Shown here: piece by piece, positions 43,864 to 52,332 of the stretch
How the letters are laid out: every line of letters starts with the position of its first letter
Position numbering within the stretch: the first letter of the stretch is position 1
Assembly: GCF_025567415.1 (NCBI RefSeq)
Contig: NZ_JAOQJV010000005.1
Location: forward strand, 62,001-126,000
Reading direction: 5' to 3'
DNA length: 64,000 bases
Origin: Claveliimonas ammoniilytica
Lineage (GTDB): Bacteria > Bacillota > Clostridia > Lachnospirales > Lachnospiraceae
Made by a program: the position numbers and the translations under genes
Notes under the pieces: generated by a model
Database searches by the model: none
Seen by the model: only the letters and a program-made list of their open reading frames with translations
What the model was told of the DNA's origin: nothing

Positions 43864-45885
43864 TTATTTGATTTCATCAAGGTCAAGATATCCGTGTGCT
43901 TCCAGTACATTCAGTACGGCACGTCCGTCCATGGTACCTTCCATAATACGACGGGCACGTACAGAATCTCCTACCTGATAGATGGCTACATCTGTATCAT
44001 CGAATGCTTCTTTCAGCTCCGGAAGCAGTGGATTGTTTGCTCTCATACCAAGGCAGTTGAATCCAAGGTCAAATGCAAGCTCTGTCATTTCTCCGTTTGG
44101 AAGTTTTACAACAAATGAATTTTCCTTTACTTCCTGAAGAGCTGTATTCACATATTCTTTTACGCCATATTTGTCGTGTGTTTCACGCATAGAGCATTTT
44201 GTGATAGGATCGGCGAGCATACCAATCTGTGGCAGCATATCAACGATTGTACATTCTGCTCCACGTGGTGCAAAATATTCAATTACGTCAAGACCAACAG
44301 ATCCACCACCGATTACTACAACTTTCTTTCCGTTGCAGACGTCATCAGGATATTTACCGTCATTTACATTATTGATCATGTCGAAGATGGTACTGACATT
44401 TCCTGCCTCCAGGTTTTCTTTCAGACCTTTTATCGGTGGAACAAGCGGAACAGAACCTGTTGCATTTACAATGATGTTTGGTTTGAACTTTTTGATCAGC
44501 TCAACATTGGCCTCTGTGTTCAGAAATGTATATAAGTTATCCAGCTTGGATGCACGGTTTTCCAGATACTTCGGAAAATCTTTCATACGTGTCTTGCTAG
44601 GCAGGTTAGAGATGAAGGATGAAAGGCCGCCGACATGATCTTTCTTTTCAAGCAGGAAGACATTACATCCGACTTCAGCAGCTGTACAGGCAGCTTCCAT
44701 ACCTGCTGTACCTGCTCCGATGACCACTACATTACAGTTTTTATTAACTTTCAGTTTTTTATAAATGTCTCCTTCCGGAACGGCCGGGTTTACGGTACAG
44801 CGGATCGGACGGTTCACTCCGATACGGTTGCCTGCACATCCGACATTACAAGAGATACACTTACGGAGCATATCTTCTTCACCTGACTGTACTTTCTTTA
44901 CCCAGTTTGGTTCAGCAATAAGACCACGTCCCATTCCGACGATATCTACATCACCGCTCTCGAGTACTTTTTCTACAGTTTTAGGATCACGGTAGTTTCC
45001 GGTGTTGATTACAGGTTTGCCGAATTTATCTTTTACAGCTCTTGACATGTAGGAACGCCATCCATCTGGAAGGAAGTTTGAATCAATCTGATACTGAAGT
45101 GATGGATTCAATCCGCATGATACATCGTACATATCTACGAACTCATCAAGATATTCAAGATACTCTAATGTATCCTCCAGTGTATTTCCGCCAGGTACTC
45201 GTTCTTCGGCAGAAACACGAACGATGATCGGGAACCAAGGTCCAACTTCTTTTCTTACTGCTTCAAGGACCATACGAGGAAAACGAAGACGATTTTCTAC
45301 AGATCCACCGAACTCATCTGTTCTTTTGTTATAGTATGGAGAAATAAACTGGCTCATCAGATAAGAATGTCCGCAGTGAATTTCGATTGCATCGAATCCG
45401 ATTGCCTGAATACGCCTTGCTGCTTCTGCATATTTCTTAACGGTTGTCAAGATTTCTTCTTTTGTCATCGGGCGAGGAATCTCTCCACCGGCTTTTGTTG
45501 GAACATTAGAAGAAGAAACAGTTTCCACTCCGGTCCTTGCTGAAGATGCGGATGCACCTGCATGGTTGATCTGAATTGCAACAGTTGCTCCATCCTTATG
45601 AAGACTTTCTACCAGCTGATAATAACGCGGCATATAACTGTCATGATCAATACGGATCTGGCTTGTACCATTTGATCCAACAGGATATTCTACGTTTGCA
45701 TTTTCTAATATGATAAGACCAACTCCACCCTTTGCACGAAGTGAATAATAATTCATATGACGGTTGCTCATTTCTCCGTTTGCTTCACCATAATTTGTTC
45801 CCATTGGTGTCATTGCAATACGGTTGCGAATGGTTGTACGCTTTACGGTCAATGGTTCAAAAATATTTGGGTATTTTGTTTTCAT
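43864..45885 (-). CDS. NADH:flavin / 2-enoate reductase-like oxidoreductase (Old Yellow Enzyme type with Fe-S and FAD/NAD domain)
   Basis: A 673-residue three-part flavoenzyme. The N-terminal OYE-type FMN barrel has FEPLTVKRTTIRNRIAMTPM, IEIHCGHSYLMSQFISP and RVSAEERVPGG. A cysteine cluster CISCNVGC plus a later RCTVNPA holds a [4Fe-4S] cluster. The C-terminal half binds FAD/NAD(P)H (VVIGAGTAGMEAACTAAE, KVVVIGGGSVGLDVIEYF). This is the build of 2-enoate reductase, BaiCD/BaiH and 2,4-dienoyl-CoA reductase, which reduce activated C=C bonds. It lies downstream of a LysR gene and near a type I dehydroquinase, suggesting a hydroaromatic or enoate substrate; the exact one is unknown. Confidence 0.9.
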   Translation of the reverse strand: MKTKYPNIFEPLTVKRTTIRNRIAMTPMGTNYGEANGEMSNRHMNYYSLRAKGGVGLIILENANVEYPVGSNGTSQIRIDHDSYMPRYYQLVESLHKDGATVAIQINHAGASASSARTGVETVSSSNVPTKAGGEIPRPMTKEEILTTVKKYAEAARRIQAIGFDAIEIHCGHSYLMSQFISPYYNKRTDEFGGSVENRLRFPRMVLEAVRKEVGPWFPIIVRVSAEERVPGGNTLEDTLEYLEYLDEFVDMYDVSCGLNPSLQYQIDSNFLPDGWRSYMSRAVKDKFGKPVINTGNYRDPKTVEKVLESGDVDIVGMGRGLIAEPNWVKKVQSGEEDMLRKCISCNVGCAGNRIGVNRPIRCTVNPAVPEGDIYKKLKVNKNCNVVVIGAGTAGMEAACTAAEVGCNVFLLEKKDHVGGLSSFISNLPSKTRMKDFPKYLENRASKLDNLYTFLNTEANVELIKKFKPNIIVNATGSVPLVPPIKGLKENLEAGNVSTIFDMINNVNDGKYPDDVCNGKKVVVIGGGSVGLDVIEYFAPRGAECTIVDMLPQIGMLADPITKCSMRETHDKYGVKEYVNTALQEVKENSFVVKLPNGEMTELAFDLGFNCLGMRANNPLLPELKEAFDDTDVAIYQVGDSVRARRIMEGTMDGRAVLNVLEAHGYLDLDEIK

Positions 45886-45998
45886 GAAGTGTATCTCCTT
45901 ACTTTAAATATATGGTTTATATGGAACTCTTTGTTTGTGACAAAATTATCATACTTCATTTTAACAATAACTACAAATACTAATTAATGGCAGAAATG

Positions 45999-46014
45999 AT
46001 GCGTTTAAACTATC
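45999..46014 (-). promoter_or_regulatory. Candidate LysR site upstream of the flavoenzyme gene
   Basis: Minus-strand GATAGTTTAAACGCAT, 14 of 16 bases identical to a site upstream of the dehydroquinase gene (46935-46950) and in the same orientation relative to its downstream gene. It starts 114 nt upstream of the flavoenzyme ATG and fits the T-N11-A spacing of LysR sites. Confidence 0.65.
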
Positions 46015-46016
46015 GA

Positions 46017-46898
46017 TTAATCTTCGGATTCTTTTTTTATAAATTCAATGAACCGCTGTACAGCCGGTAATTGATAACGATCCCGCATCCAGAACATGTA
46101 ATGGCGGTAAAAAAGATCCATATCTTTAATAGAATGAATACGAATAGATGTTTCATCCAGTGAATCAACCTCCGGTACCAGTGCAATTCCAAATCCTTCT
46201 TTTACGAGAGCCATGATCGAGTGCTCATCCGGACATGTTACGATGATATTCGGTTTCATATCCAGTCTTCGGTATAAACGTTTGGAATATCTTCCGGGAC
46301 CGGAACCCTTGTCGTAGCCGATTATAGGGTAATTCATCAGTTCCTGGATTGCAACATCATCATACTGGTTCAATTCATGTTCATTTGGAGTAATGATTAC
46401 CATTTTTTGTTTCTGTAATGGATAAAACGCTAATTCATCATCATTATCTATATAAGCACCGAATCCCAGATCCAGTTCGCCCATTTTTACTTTCTGAGCG
46501 ATGGCGGGGCTGTGATTCTGGTAAAAGTTGAACGATATCTTTGCATTTTCTTCTATATTAAGGAACTTTCGAACTTTATGCGGGATGTAGTGACTGGCAA
46601 GTGGGAAGATGTATCCGATGTCAATGTAGCCATGACCGGATGCAATCTCGTTCATTTTAGTTTTAGCAACTTCGCATTCGGATAAAATACGTTCCGTATA
46701 CTCCTGAAACAGTCTGCCGGCCTTAGTAAGTACAATTCCCCGCCCCTGCTTTTCAAACAGCGTCACGCCAAGTTCTTTCTCAAGCGAGGAAATGGATCTG
46801 CTCAAGGATGGCTGCGAAAGATAGAGCTTCTCTGCAGCCTTATGATAGTTCTCATATTCTGAGACAGTTTGAAAATATAATAATTGATTGAATGTCAT
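46017..46898 (-). CDS. LysR family transcriptional regulator
   Basis: A 293-residue LTTR: N-terminal winged HTH (MTFNQLLYFQTVSEYENYHK, LYLSQPSLSRSISSLEKELG, LFEKQGRGIVLTKAG) and a periplasmic-binding-like effector domain (GYIDIGYIFPLASHYIPHKV, ELDLGFGAYI, IIGYDKGSGPGRYSKRLY). ATG at 46898 with GGAAGAGGTG upstream is preferred over an in-frame ATG at 46931. It lies between, and probably controls, the flavoenzyme gene (downstream, same strand) and the divergent dehydroquinase gene. A shared 16-bp motif sits in both control regions, one copy about 40 bp before its own start. Confidence 0.92.
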   Translation of the reverse strand: MTFNQLLYFQTVSEYENYHKAAEKLYLSQPSLSRSISSLEKELGVTLFEKQGRGIVLTKAGRLFQEYTERILSECEVAKTKMNEIASGHGYIDIGYIFPLASHYIPHKVRKFLNIEENAKISFNFYQNHSPAIAQKVKMGELDLGFGAYIDNDDELAFYPLQKQKMVIITPNEHELNQYDDVAIQELMNYPIIGYDKGSGPGRYSKRLYRRLDMKPNIIVTCPDEHSIMALVKEGFGIALVPEVDSLDETSIRIHSIKDMDLFYRHYMFWMRDRYQLPAVQRFIEFIKKESED

Positions 46899-46934
46899 AT
46901 TCACACCTCTTCCTTGAATATACCATAACATATT

Positions 46935-46950
46935 GATAGCCTAAACGCAT
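46935..46950 (+). promoter_or_regulatory. Candidate LysR site between lysR and the dehydroquinase gene
   Basis: GATAGCCTAAACGCAT, embedded in ATTGAT-N11-ATTAAT, an imperfect dyad with LTTR T-N11-A spacing. It matches the site before the flavoenzyme gene at 14 of 16 bases. Confidence 0.65.
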
Positions 46951-47115
46951 TAATTTTGTACTTAAAGCCTTTCATTCATGATGTAGGTCATTCAATTCTC
47001 AAACAGGCAGTCACCAAAAAATAAAAATGGTGGAATTGACAAGCGAAGAATAATATAATGATGCCAGAGAATCATGGATAAAGATTTTTAATATATCGTG
47101 AGAAGGAGATAGATT

Positions 47116-47877
47116 ATGAATATCGTAAAAGTAAGAAACGTTGAGATCGGTGCAGGAGTTCCAAAGATCTGCGTACCAATTGTTGGTATAACAAAAGAAG
47201 AGATTATCACAGAAGCAAAATCGTTCGAGTCTATTCCGGTTGATGTTGTTGAGTGGCGTGTAGACTGGTTTGAGAATGTATTTGAATTTGACAAGGTGTT
47301 GGATGTGCTGAAGGAATTGCGCAAAGCTTTGGGAGAGACTCCGATTCTTATGACATTCCGTACTTCCAAAGAAGGTGGCGAAAAAGCAATCGGGGATGCC
47401 GCATATGCTGAGTTAAATATCAAGGCAGCGCAGTCCGGATATGTTGATCTTATAGATGTGGAAGTGTTTACAGGTGATGAGATTGTAAAACAGATCATCG
47501 AAAGTGCTCATGCGGCAGGTGTGAAGGTTGTAGCTTCTAATCATGATTTCTTCAAGACACCGGACAAGGATGAGATTGTGTCCCGTCTTAGAAAAATGCA
47601 GGATCTGGGTGCAGATATTCCGAAAATCGCAGTTATGCCGCAGAACAGAAAAGATGTGCTCACACTTCTTGCTGCTACAGAAGAGATGTCAGGCACATAT
47701 GCAGACAGACCGATCATCACAATGTCTATGGCAGGAACAGGTGTGATCAGCCGTCTGTGCGGGGAGGTATTTGGCTCGGCACTTACATTCGGAGCTGCTA
47801 AGAAGGCTTCTGCCCCAGGACAGATGGGGGTAAATGACTTAAGCACAGTTCTTGGTCTGCTTCACAACGCATTATAA
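47116..47877 (+). CDS. aroD: Type I 3-dehydroquinate dehydratase
   Basis: A 253-residue class I dehydroquinase converting 3-dehydroquinate to 3-dehydroshikimate by a Schiff-base mechanism. The catalytic pair is at the family-standard positions: H143 in SNHDFFKTP and K170 in PKIAVMPQN; VVEWRVDWF carries the conserved substrate-binding residues near the N-terminus. AGAAGGAG precedes the ATG. It diverges from a LysR gene and shares a motif with the flavoenzyme promoter, so a catabolic role in quinate/shikimate use is plausible beside or instead of aromatic biosynthesis. Its stop overlaps the convergent pseudouridine synthase gene by 6 nt. Confidence 0.95.
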   Translation: MNIVKVRNVEIGAGVPKICVPIVGITKEEIITEAKSFESIPVDVVEWRVDWFENVFEFDKVLDVLKELRKALGETPILMTFRTSKEGGEKAIGDAAYAELNIKAAQSGYVDLIDVEVFTGDEIVKQIIESAHAAGVKVVASNHDFFKTPDKDEIVSRLRKMQDLGADIPKIAVMPQNRKDVLTLLAATEEMSGTYADRPIITMSMAGTGVISRLCGEVFGSALTFGAAKKASAPGQMGVNDLSTVLGLLHNAL

Positions 47878-48459
47878 TTCCGGGAATATTTCTTTGAATT
47901 CCCCCGGTGCGAGAGTTTCGTCTAATGTGAAGTTTCCCATGGTAACTCTTTTCAGCGCGATGATGCAGCAGCCTACAGCCTTAAGCATTCTGCGTACCTG
48001 ATGCTTTTTTCCTTCGGTGACGGTAATCTCACCAAAAACGATCGGGTGCTCCGGACGGTTATGGCAGCTTGCAGACTGAATCTCCGGATGAAGTGTGGGA
48101 AGGACTTCTTTTAATACGCTTGTGGCGGTGACACTTACGTGTGCAGGAGCCGTCAGCCTGTCGCTTCCCGTTAGCTGTACACCGTGTTCCAATGCATAGA
48201 GATCTTCCTCTGACAGCGTTCCCATTGCTGTGAAGAGGTAGGTCTTTTCTTTTTTATAAGAGGGATGTGTCAGCTTCTGGTTAAACATACCGTCATCGGT
48301 GACGAGAAGCAGTCCCTCGGTAGCACGGTCCAGCCGTCCCACCGGAGACAGATCCGGATTATCAAGATCGGAAAAATAATCCATAACGGTAGGGTAACGG
48401 TCATCGCGTCTGGCGCAGACACAGCCAAATGGTTTGTTGAACATGTAATAGTGGTACAT
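47872..48459 (-). CDS. Pseudouridine synthase, RsuA/RluE family (no S4 domain)
   Basis: A 195-residue pseudouridine synthase. The catalytic Asp is in GRLDRATEGLLLVTDDG; KPFGCVCARRD at the start and GKKHQVRRMLKAVGC near the end are family motifs. The N-terminal S4 RNA-binding domain of RsuA is absent, as in RluE. The rRNA target site cannot be determined. Convergent with aroD, overlapping it by 6 nt. Start ATG has GGAGGTC upstream. Confidence 0.9.
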   Translation of the reverse strand: MYHYYMFNKPFGCVCARRDDRYPTVMDYFSDLDNPDLSPVGRLDRATEGLLLVTDDGMFNQKLTHPSYKKEKTYLFTAMGTLSEEDLYALEHGVQLTGSDRLTAPAHVSVTATSVLKEVLPTLHPEIQSASCHNRPEHPIVFGEITVTEGKKHQVRRMLKAVGCCIIALKRVTMGNFTLDETLAPGEFKEIFPEL

Positions 48460-48535
48460 AATGACCTCCGTAAAGTAAGCATTCTCGCTACATTATTTCC
48501 GAAAATCAGGTAAATGTCAACTGCCATACACCGCC

Positions 48536-48564
48536 TTTACTTGTGAAAATGTGTGTGCTACACT
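48536..48564 (+). promoter_or_regulatory. Promoter of the udp-cdd-deoB operon
   Basis: TTTACT (48536-48541), a 17-bp spacer and TACACT (48559-48564), 24 nt before the udp ATG. Confidence 0.65.
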
Positions 48565-48587
48565 GAGGACAGAAGAGGTGACTGCGT

Positions 48588-49397
48588 ATGAAAAATTATT
48601 CAGAAGATGCAAACAGACAATACCATATACAGACAGCAGAGGGCGAGGTAGGACGCTATGTGATCCTGCCGGGAGATCCGGGGCGCTGTGAGAAGATTGC
48701 ACAGTACCTGGATCATCCTGTAAAAATAGCTGAGAATCGTGAATTTGTAACATATACCGGAGAGCTGTGCGGTGAGAAAGTCAGTGTGACATCGACAGGT
48801 ATCGGCGGACCATCGGCGGCAATTGCCATGGAAGAGCTGTATCGGTGTGGTGCGGATACATTTATCAGGATCGGTACCTGTGGGGGCATTCAGCCGGAAG
48901 TGAAGAGTGGAGACGTTGTGGTCGCGACTGGTGCGGTGCGGATGGAAGGAACCAGTAAGGAATATGCACCGATTGAGTATCCTGCGGTTGCTGACCTGAA
49001 CGTGATAAATGCCCTGGCAGATGCGGCAGAGGAGATGGGCGCAGATTATCATACCGGAGTTGTGCAGAGCAAGGATGCATTCTATGGACAGCACGAACCG
49101 GAGAAATTACCGGCAGGGTATGAACTGATCCGGAAATGGGAAGCCTGGAAGATGCTTGGCTGTCTTGCATCAGAGATGGAGACGGCGGCACTTTTTATCG
49201 TGGCATCCCATCTGCGGGCAAGGGCAGGAGCGTGCTTCCTTGTAATGGCTAATCAGGAGCGGGAAAAAGCCGGGCTTTGGAATCCGGTAGCTCACGATAC
49301 AGATCTTGCTGTCCGTGTGGCGGTTAATGCTGTGCGCAGGCTGATACAGGATGACCACAGAAAGGCAGGAAAGAAGGAGCACGATGAGAATGGCTAA
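48588..49397 (+). CDS. udp: Uridine phosphorylase
   Basis: A 269-residue nucleoside phosphorylase of the NP-I family. VILPGDPGRCEKIAQYL binds phosphate, FIRIGTCGGIQPEV and LASEMETAALFIVASHLRAR are typical of Udp rather than PNP. It splits uridine to uracil and ribose-1-phosphate. It begins a salvage operon with cytidine deaminase (makes uridine) and phosphopentomutase (handles the sugar phosphate), which supports the pyrimidine assignment. Confidence 0.92.
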   Translation: MKNYSEDANRQYHIQTAEGEVGRYVILPGDPGRCEKIAQYLDHPVKIAENREFVTYTGELCGEKVSVTSTGIGGPSAAIAMEELYRCGADTFIRIGTCGGIQPEVKSGDVVVATGAVRMEGTSKEYAPIEYPAVADLNVINALADAAEEMGADYHTGVVQSKDAFYGQHEPEKLPAGYELIRKWEAWKMLGCLASEMETAALFIVASHLRARAGACFLVMANQEREKAGLWNPVAHDTDLAVRVAVNAVRRLIQDDHRKAGKKEHDENG

Positions 49398-49830
49398 ATG
49401 TGAAGAATTAAATGCAGATATGATTCGCAGACTGATTGATCGCGCAATCGAGGGAATGTCTTGTGCATATACGCCTTATTCCGGTTTTCGTGTAGGCGCG
49501 GCATTACTGACAGAAAGTGGTGAGATATATACAGGATGCAACATCGAAAATGCAGCATATACACCGACTAACTGTGCAGAGCGGACTGCGTTTTTCAAAG
49601 CAGTCAGTGAGGGAGAGAGGCATTTTACCGCCATCTGCATTGTTGGTGGAAAAGATGGGAAGCTTGCCGATTATACATCACCTTGTGGCGTGTGCAGACA
49701 GGTAATGATGGAATTTTGCGAACCGGAGCAATTCAAAATTATACTTGCGATCAGCCGGGAAGAGTATCGGATTTATACATTAAAAGAATTATTGCCGGAA
49801 GGCTTTGGACCGGCAAGAATTGCAAGATAA
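49384..49830 (+). CDS. cdd: Cytidine deaminase
   Basis: A 148-residue homotetrameric-type enzyme that deaminates cytidine/deoxycytidine to uridine. Zinc ligands and the proton shuttle are visible: TNCAERTAF (C64, E66) and SPCGVCRQ (C101, C104), with YTPYSGFRVGAAL upstream. ATG at 49384 has AAGGAG upstream; another at 49390 is also possible, and the frame is open to 49351. Its start lies inside the udp 3' end, so the two are coupled. Confidence 0.95.
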   Translation: MRMAKCEELNADMIRRLIDRAIEGMSCAYTPYSGFRVGAALLTESGEIYTGCNIENAAYTPTNCAERTAFFKAVSEGERHFTAICIVGGKDGKLADYTSPCGVCRQVMMEFCEPEQFKIILAISREEYRIYTLKELLPEGFGPARIAR

Positions 49831-49873
49831 ACACAGAGCAATAGGTGATGACAGCAGACGAGGAGTGACGGAT

Positions 49874-51064
49874 ATGAAAGAATATAAGAGAATATTTGTG
49901 ATCGTGATGGATTCACTGGGCATTGGTGCTATGCCGGATTCGGAAAAATTCGGAGATATTGGTGTGGATACATTTGGACATATTCTGGAGCGGATGCGGA
50001 CACTGGATATTCCGAATCTCCGGAAGCTTGGTATGCTGAATCTGCATTCTGGTGGTGATATGACAGGTATCAAACAGCCTGTGGGAAGATATTGCAAAAT
50101 GGCTGAGTGCAGCAATGGCAAGGATACTATGACAGGGCACTGGGAAATGATGGGACTGCGTACGGAGAAGCCATTCCGTACATTTACGGAGACAGGGTTT
50201 CCGCTGGAACTGATCAAAGAACTGGAAGAACGCTGTGGAAAGCGGGTTATTGGCAACAAGAGCGCCAGTGGTACAGCAATTATCGAAGAGCTGGGCGAGG
50301 AAGAAATCGCAACCGGAGCTATGATCGTCTATACGTCAGCTGATTCTGTGATGCAGATCTGTGGCAATGAAGAGACCTTCGATCTGGAGAATCTGTATCG
50401 ATGCTGTGAGATCGCCCGGGAACTGACGATGAAGGAAGAATGGCGTGTCGGACGAGTCATTGCAAGGCCATATGTTGGTAAGAAAAAGGGTGAATTTAAG
50501 CGTACAAGTAATCGCAGGGATTATGCGTTGAAGCCGTCAGGAGCAACTACACTGAATGCACTTGCAGATGCAGGGTATGATGTGATCGGCATTGGGAAGA
50601 TTCATGACATTTTCTGCGGTGAAGGAATTACCGAAAGTCTGCATTCCACCAGTTCTGTTAATGGCATGGAGCAGACGATCGATATCTGTAAGAAGGACTT
50701 TGAAGGGCTGTGCTTTGTGAATCTGGTGGACTTTGATGCGCTGTGGGGACATCGCAGGAATCCGGAAGGTTACGGAAGAGAGATTGAAAAAATGGATCAG
50801 AACCTGGGCGTACTTTTAGATACCATGCGGGAAGATGATCTGCTGATCATAACGGCAGATCACGGGAATGATCCGACCTACACCGGCACAGATCACACGC
50901 GTGAATACGTGCCGTTACTGGCGTATTCAAAGAAAATGAAAGAAGGCGGAAAGATGCCGGATACAGATACATTTGCGGTGATCGGAGCGACGATCGCAGA
51001 TAATTTTGATATCCGTATGCCGGAAGGAACCGTTGGATATTCTATCTTAGAAGAACTGAAATAA
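49874..51064 (+). CDS. deoB: Phosphopentomutase
   Basis: A 396-residue alkaline-phosphatase-superfamily enzyme moving phosphate between C1 and C5 of (deoxy)ribose. Motifs: VIVMDSLGIGAMPDSEKFGD with the metal Asp, GKDTMTGHWEMMG with the active-site Thr, and ADHGNDPTYTGTDHTREYVP. ATG at 49874 is set by AGGAGT 8 nt upstream; the frame stays open to 49805 without similarity. It completes the udp-cdd-deoB salvage unit, sending ribose-5-phosphate to central metabolism. Confidence 0.96.
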   Translation: MKEYKRIFVIVMDSLGIGAMPDSEKFGDIGVDTFGHILERMRTLDIPNLRKLGMLNLHSGGDMTGIKQPVGRYCKMAECSNGKDTMTGHWEMMGLRTEKPFRTFTETGFPLELIKELEERCGKRVIGNKSASGTAIIEELGEEEIATGAMIVYTSADSVMQICGNEETFDLENLYRCCEIARELTMKEEWRVGRVIARPYVGKKKGEFKRTSNRRDYALKPSGATTLNALADAGYDVIGIGKIHDIFCGEGITESLHSTSSVNGMEQTIDICKKDFEGLCFVNLVDFDALWGHRRNPEGYGREIEKMDQNLGVLLDTMREDDLLIITADHGNDPTYTGTDHTREYVPLLAYSKKMKEGGKMPDTDTFAVIGATIADNFDIRMPEGTVGYSILEELK

Positions 51065-51085
51065 GGATAATATAAACAGGGAGCA

Positions 51086-51685
51086 ATGAAGGGAATGATT
51101 AATCGAGAAGATATGCTGGAGCTCAGCAGAAGAATGACACCGGCCAGGGCATCAGTGGCAAGAATCGCAGGTGCATATTTTGATGAAGAAGGTTATGTAG
51201 ATGGAACATTTAATACACATTTTCTGAAGCTTTCAGCAGCAGAGCGCAGTCGTAATCTGAATCTGGCCAAGACACTCCTCCTCGCTAAAACAAACGAGGA
51301 ACTGAAGGAATATCCGATTCCGGCAGCAGAACGGAAACCGGGAAGTATCTGGCAGCTTCTCGATGGAATACTGGAATCAGAATTAAAAAATGATGCATTT
51401 TTAGATATCTTATACGAGGTGATCGGCGAGAAATATCAGCCTGGTTATTCTTACGCATGCTTCTTATATTTCGGACAGTACGATGTGCCGGTCAAGGGCA
51501 GTGATAAGGAATGGTTGGAAGGATCGGAAGAAGTCTATACTTATCTGCTGTGTACACTTAGTCCGCTGGAAGGCGAGTATGAGCCGGGAAAACCAACAGC
51601 GGGATTCCTGTATCCGGCGTTTAAAGAGAGAAGTGGGAATTGCGAGTATATGAATGTGTATAAGAAGATAAAGAGTGTGTCTTAG
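51086..51685 (+). CDS. DUF4317 family protein, short form
   Basis: A 199-residue protein. INREDMLELSRRMTPARASV with GAYFDEEGYV at the start and YACFLYFGQYDVPVKGSDKE, EGSEEVYTYLLCTLSPLEG, AGFLYPAFKERSGN later follow the DUF4317 pattern. Family members are usually about twice as long, so this is a short or C-terminally reduced version; no frameshift was noticed. 21 nt after deoB. Function unknown. Confidence 0.7.
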   Translation: MKGMINREDMLELSRRMTPARASVARIAGAYFDEEGYVDGTFNTHFLKLSAAERSRNLNLAKTLLLAKTNEELKEYPIPAAERKPGSIWQLLDGILESELKNDAFLDILYEVIGEKYQPGYSYACFLYFGQYDVPVKGSDKEWLEGSEEVYTYLLCTLSPLEGEYEPGKPTAGFLYPAFKERSGNCEYMNVYKKIKSVS

Positions 51686-51695
51686 GAGTTGTGGT

Positions 51696-51713
51696 AAAAA
51701 ATCATGATTTTTT
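51696..51713. terminator. Palindrome ending in T6, possible terminator
   Basis: AAAAAATCATGATTTTTT is a perfect 18-bp palindrome 10 nt after the DUF4317 stop. A second hairpin, GGAAAGGGTG / CACCCTTTCC (51727-51736 with 51761-51770), follows. Confidence 0.5.
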
Positions 51714-51850
51714 GTTGAATGAAAATGGAAAGGGTGGAGTGGCTCATAAGAGTTGGTTGGCACCCTTTCCAAGACTGTCTATTATATATAATATGATTCA
51801 CAGTTAGATAATTGCAATAAATAATAAGCGAAAGGATATATGGAAGGAAA

Positions 51851-52219
51851 CTATAACTCTTTAGGATTGTTTGCATATATACTGGAAATAGATTTATAAT
51901 ACGTTTCTAATCTTTTTTTTACGTTTGGATCAGAACGGTAATCTTCTATAAGGGTAAATAACTCAGGATCAGTATCTTTGTTAATTAAATAGCTGTCTGG
52001 ATGTGGATCGTCTGTTGTGCCTATAAGATAATCTGCTGATGTGTTCAAAACATTTGCCATAGAGTTAATAACATGAATAGAAGGAGTTCTGGTACCAGAT
52101 TCATATCTTAAATAAGCAGGTTGAGACATGTTCATTCGTTTGGCAGCTTCTTGTTTTGTAATGCCCATTTTTTTTCTACATTGGATAAGTCGTTCACAAT
52201 TTAAAGTAATTGTATTCAT
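51851..52219 (-). CDS. Xre/Cro-CI family HTH regulator
   Basis: A 122-residue regulator: N-terminal HTH_3 domain (CRKKMGITKQEAAKRMNMSQ then PAYLRYESGTRTPSI, VLNTSADYLIGTTDDP) and a short C-terminal helical tail (DPELFTLIEDYRSDPNVKKR). ATG at 52219 has GGGAGC upstream. It diverges from a 180-aa gene of mobile-element type, and two dyads of TATACC/GGTATA form lie between them. Both genes are AT-rich compared with neighbours, which suggests transfer. Likely autorepressor. Confidence 0.88.
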   Translation of the reverse strand: MNTITLNCERLIQCRKKMGITKQEAAKRMNMSQPAYLRYESGTRTPSIHVINSMANVLNTSADYLIGTTDDPHPDSYLINKDTDPELFTLIEDYRSDPNVKKRLETYYKSISSIYANNPKEL

Positions 52220-52282
52220 AATTAGTGCTCCCTTTTGTTTGTAATATTGGAACTGATCAAAGTATAGCATATTTTACTTGAA

Positions 52283-52325
52283 TATACCATTGGAATATAT
52301 TAATATAAAATATACCAACGGTATA
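52283..52325. promoter_or_regulatory. Paired operator dyads for the Xre regulator
   Basis: TATACCAACGGTATA (52311-52325) is a perfect 6-3-6 dyad. TATACCATTGGAATATA (52283-52299) is a related, one-base-expanded copy. Centres are about 27 bp apart, on one DNA face within rounding, as for Cro/CI-type regulators. Confidence 0.6.
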
Positions 52326-52332
52326 CTACGAA

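Noticed and set aside
47036..47059. TTGACA and TATAAT before aroD as a promoter
   Set aside because: The spacer is only 12 bp, too short for a normal sigma-A promoter; the true elements were not identified.
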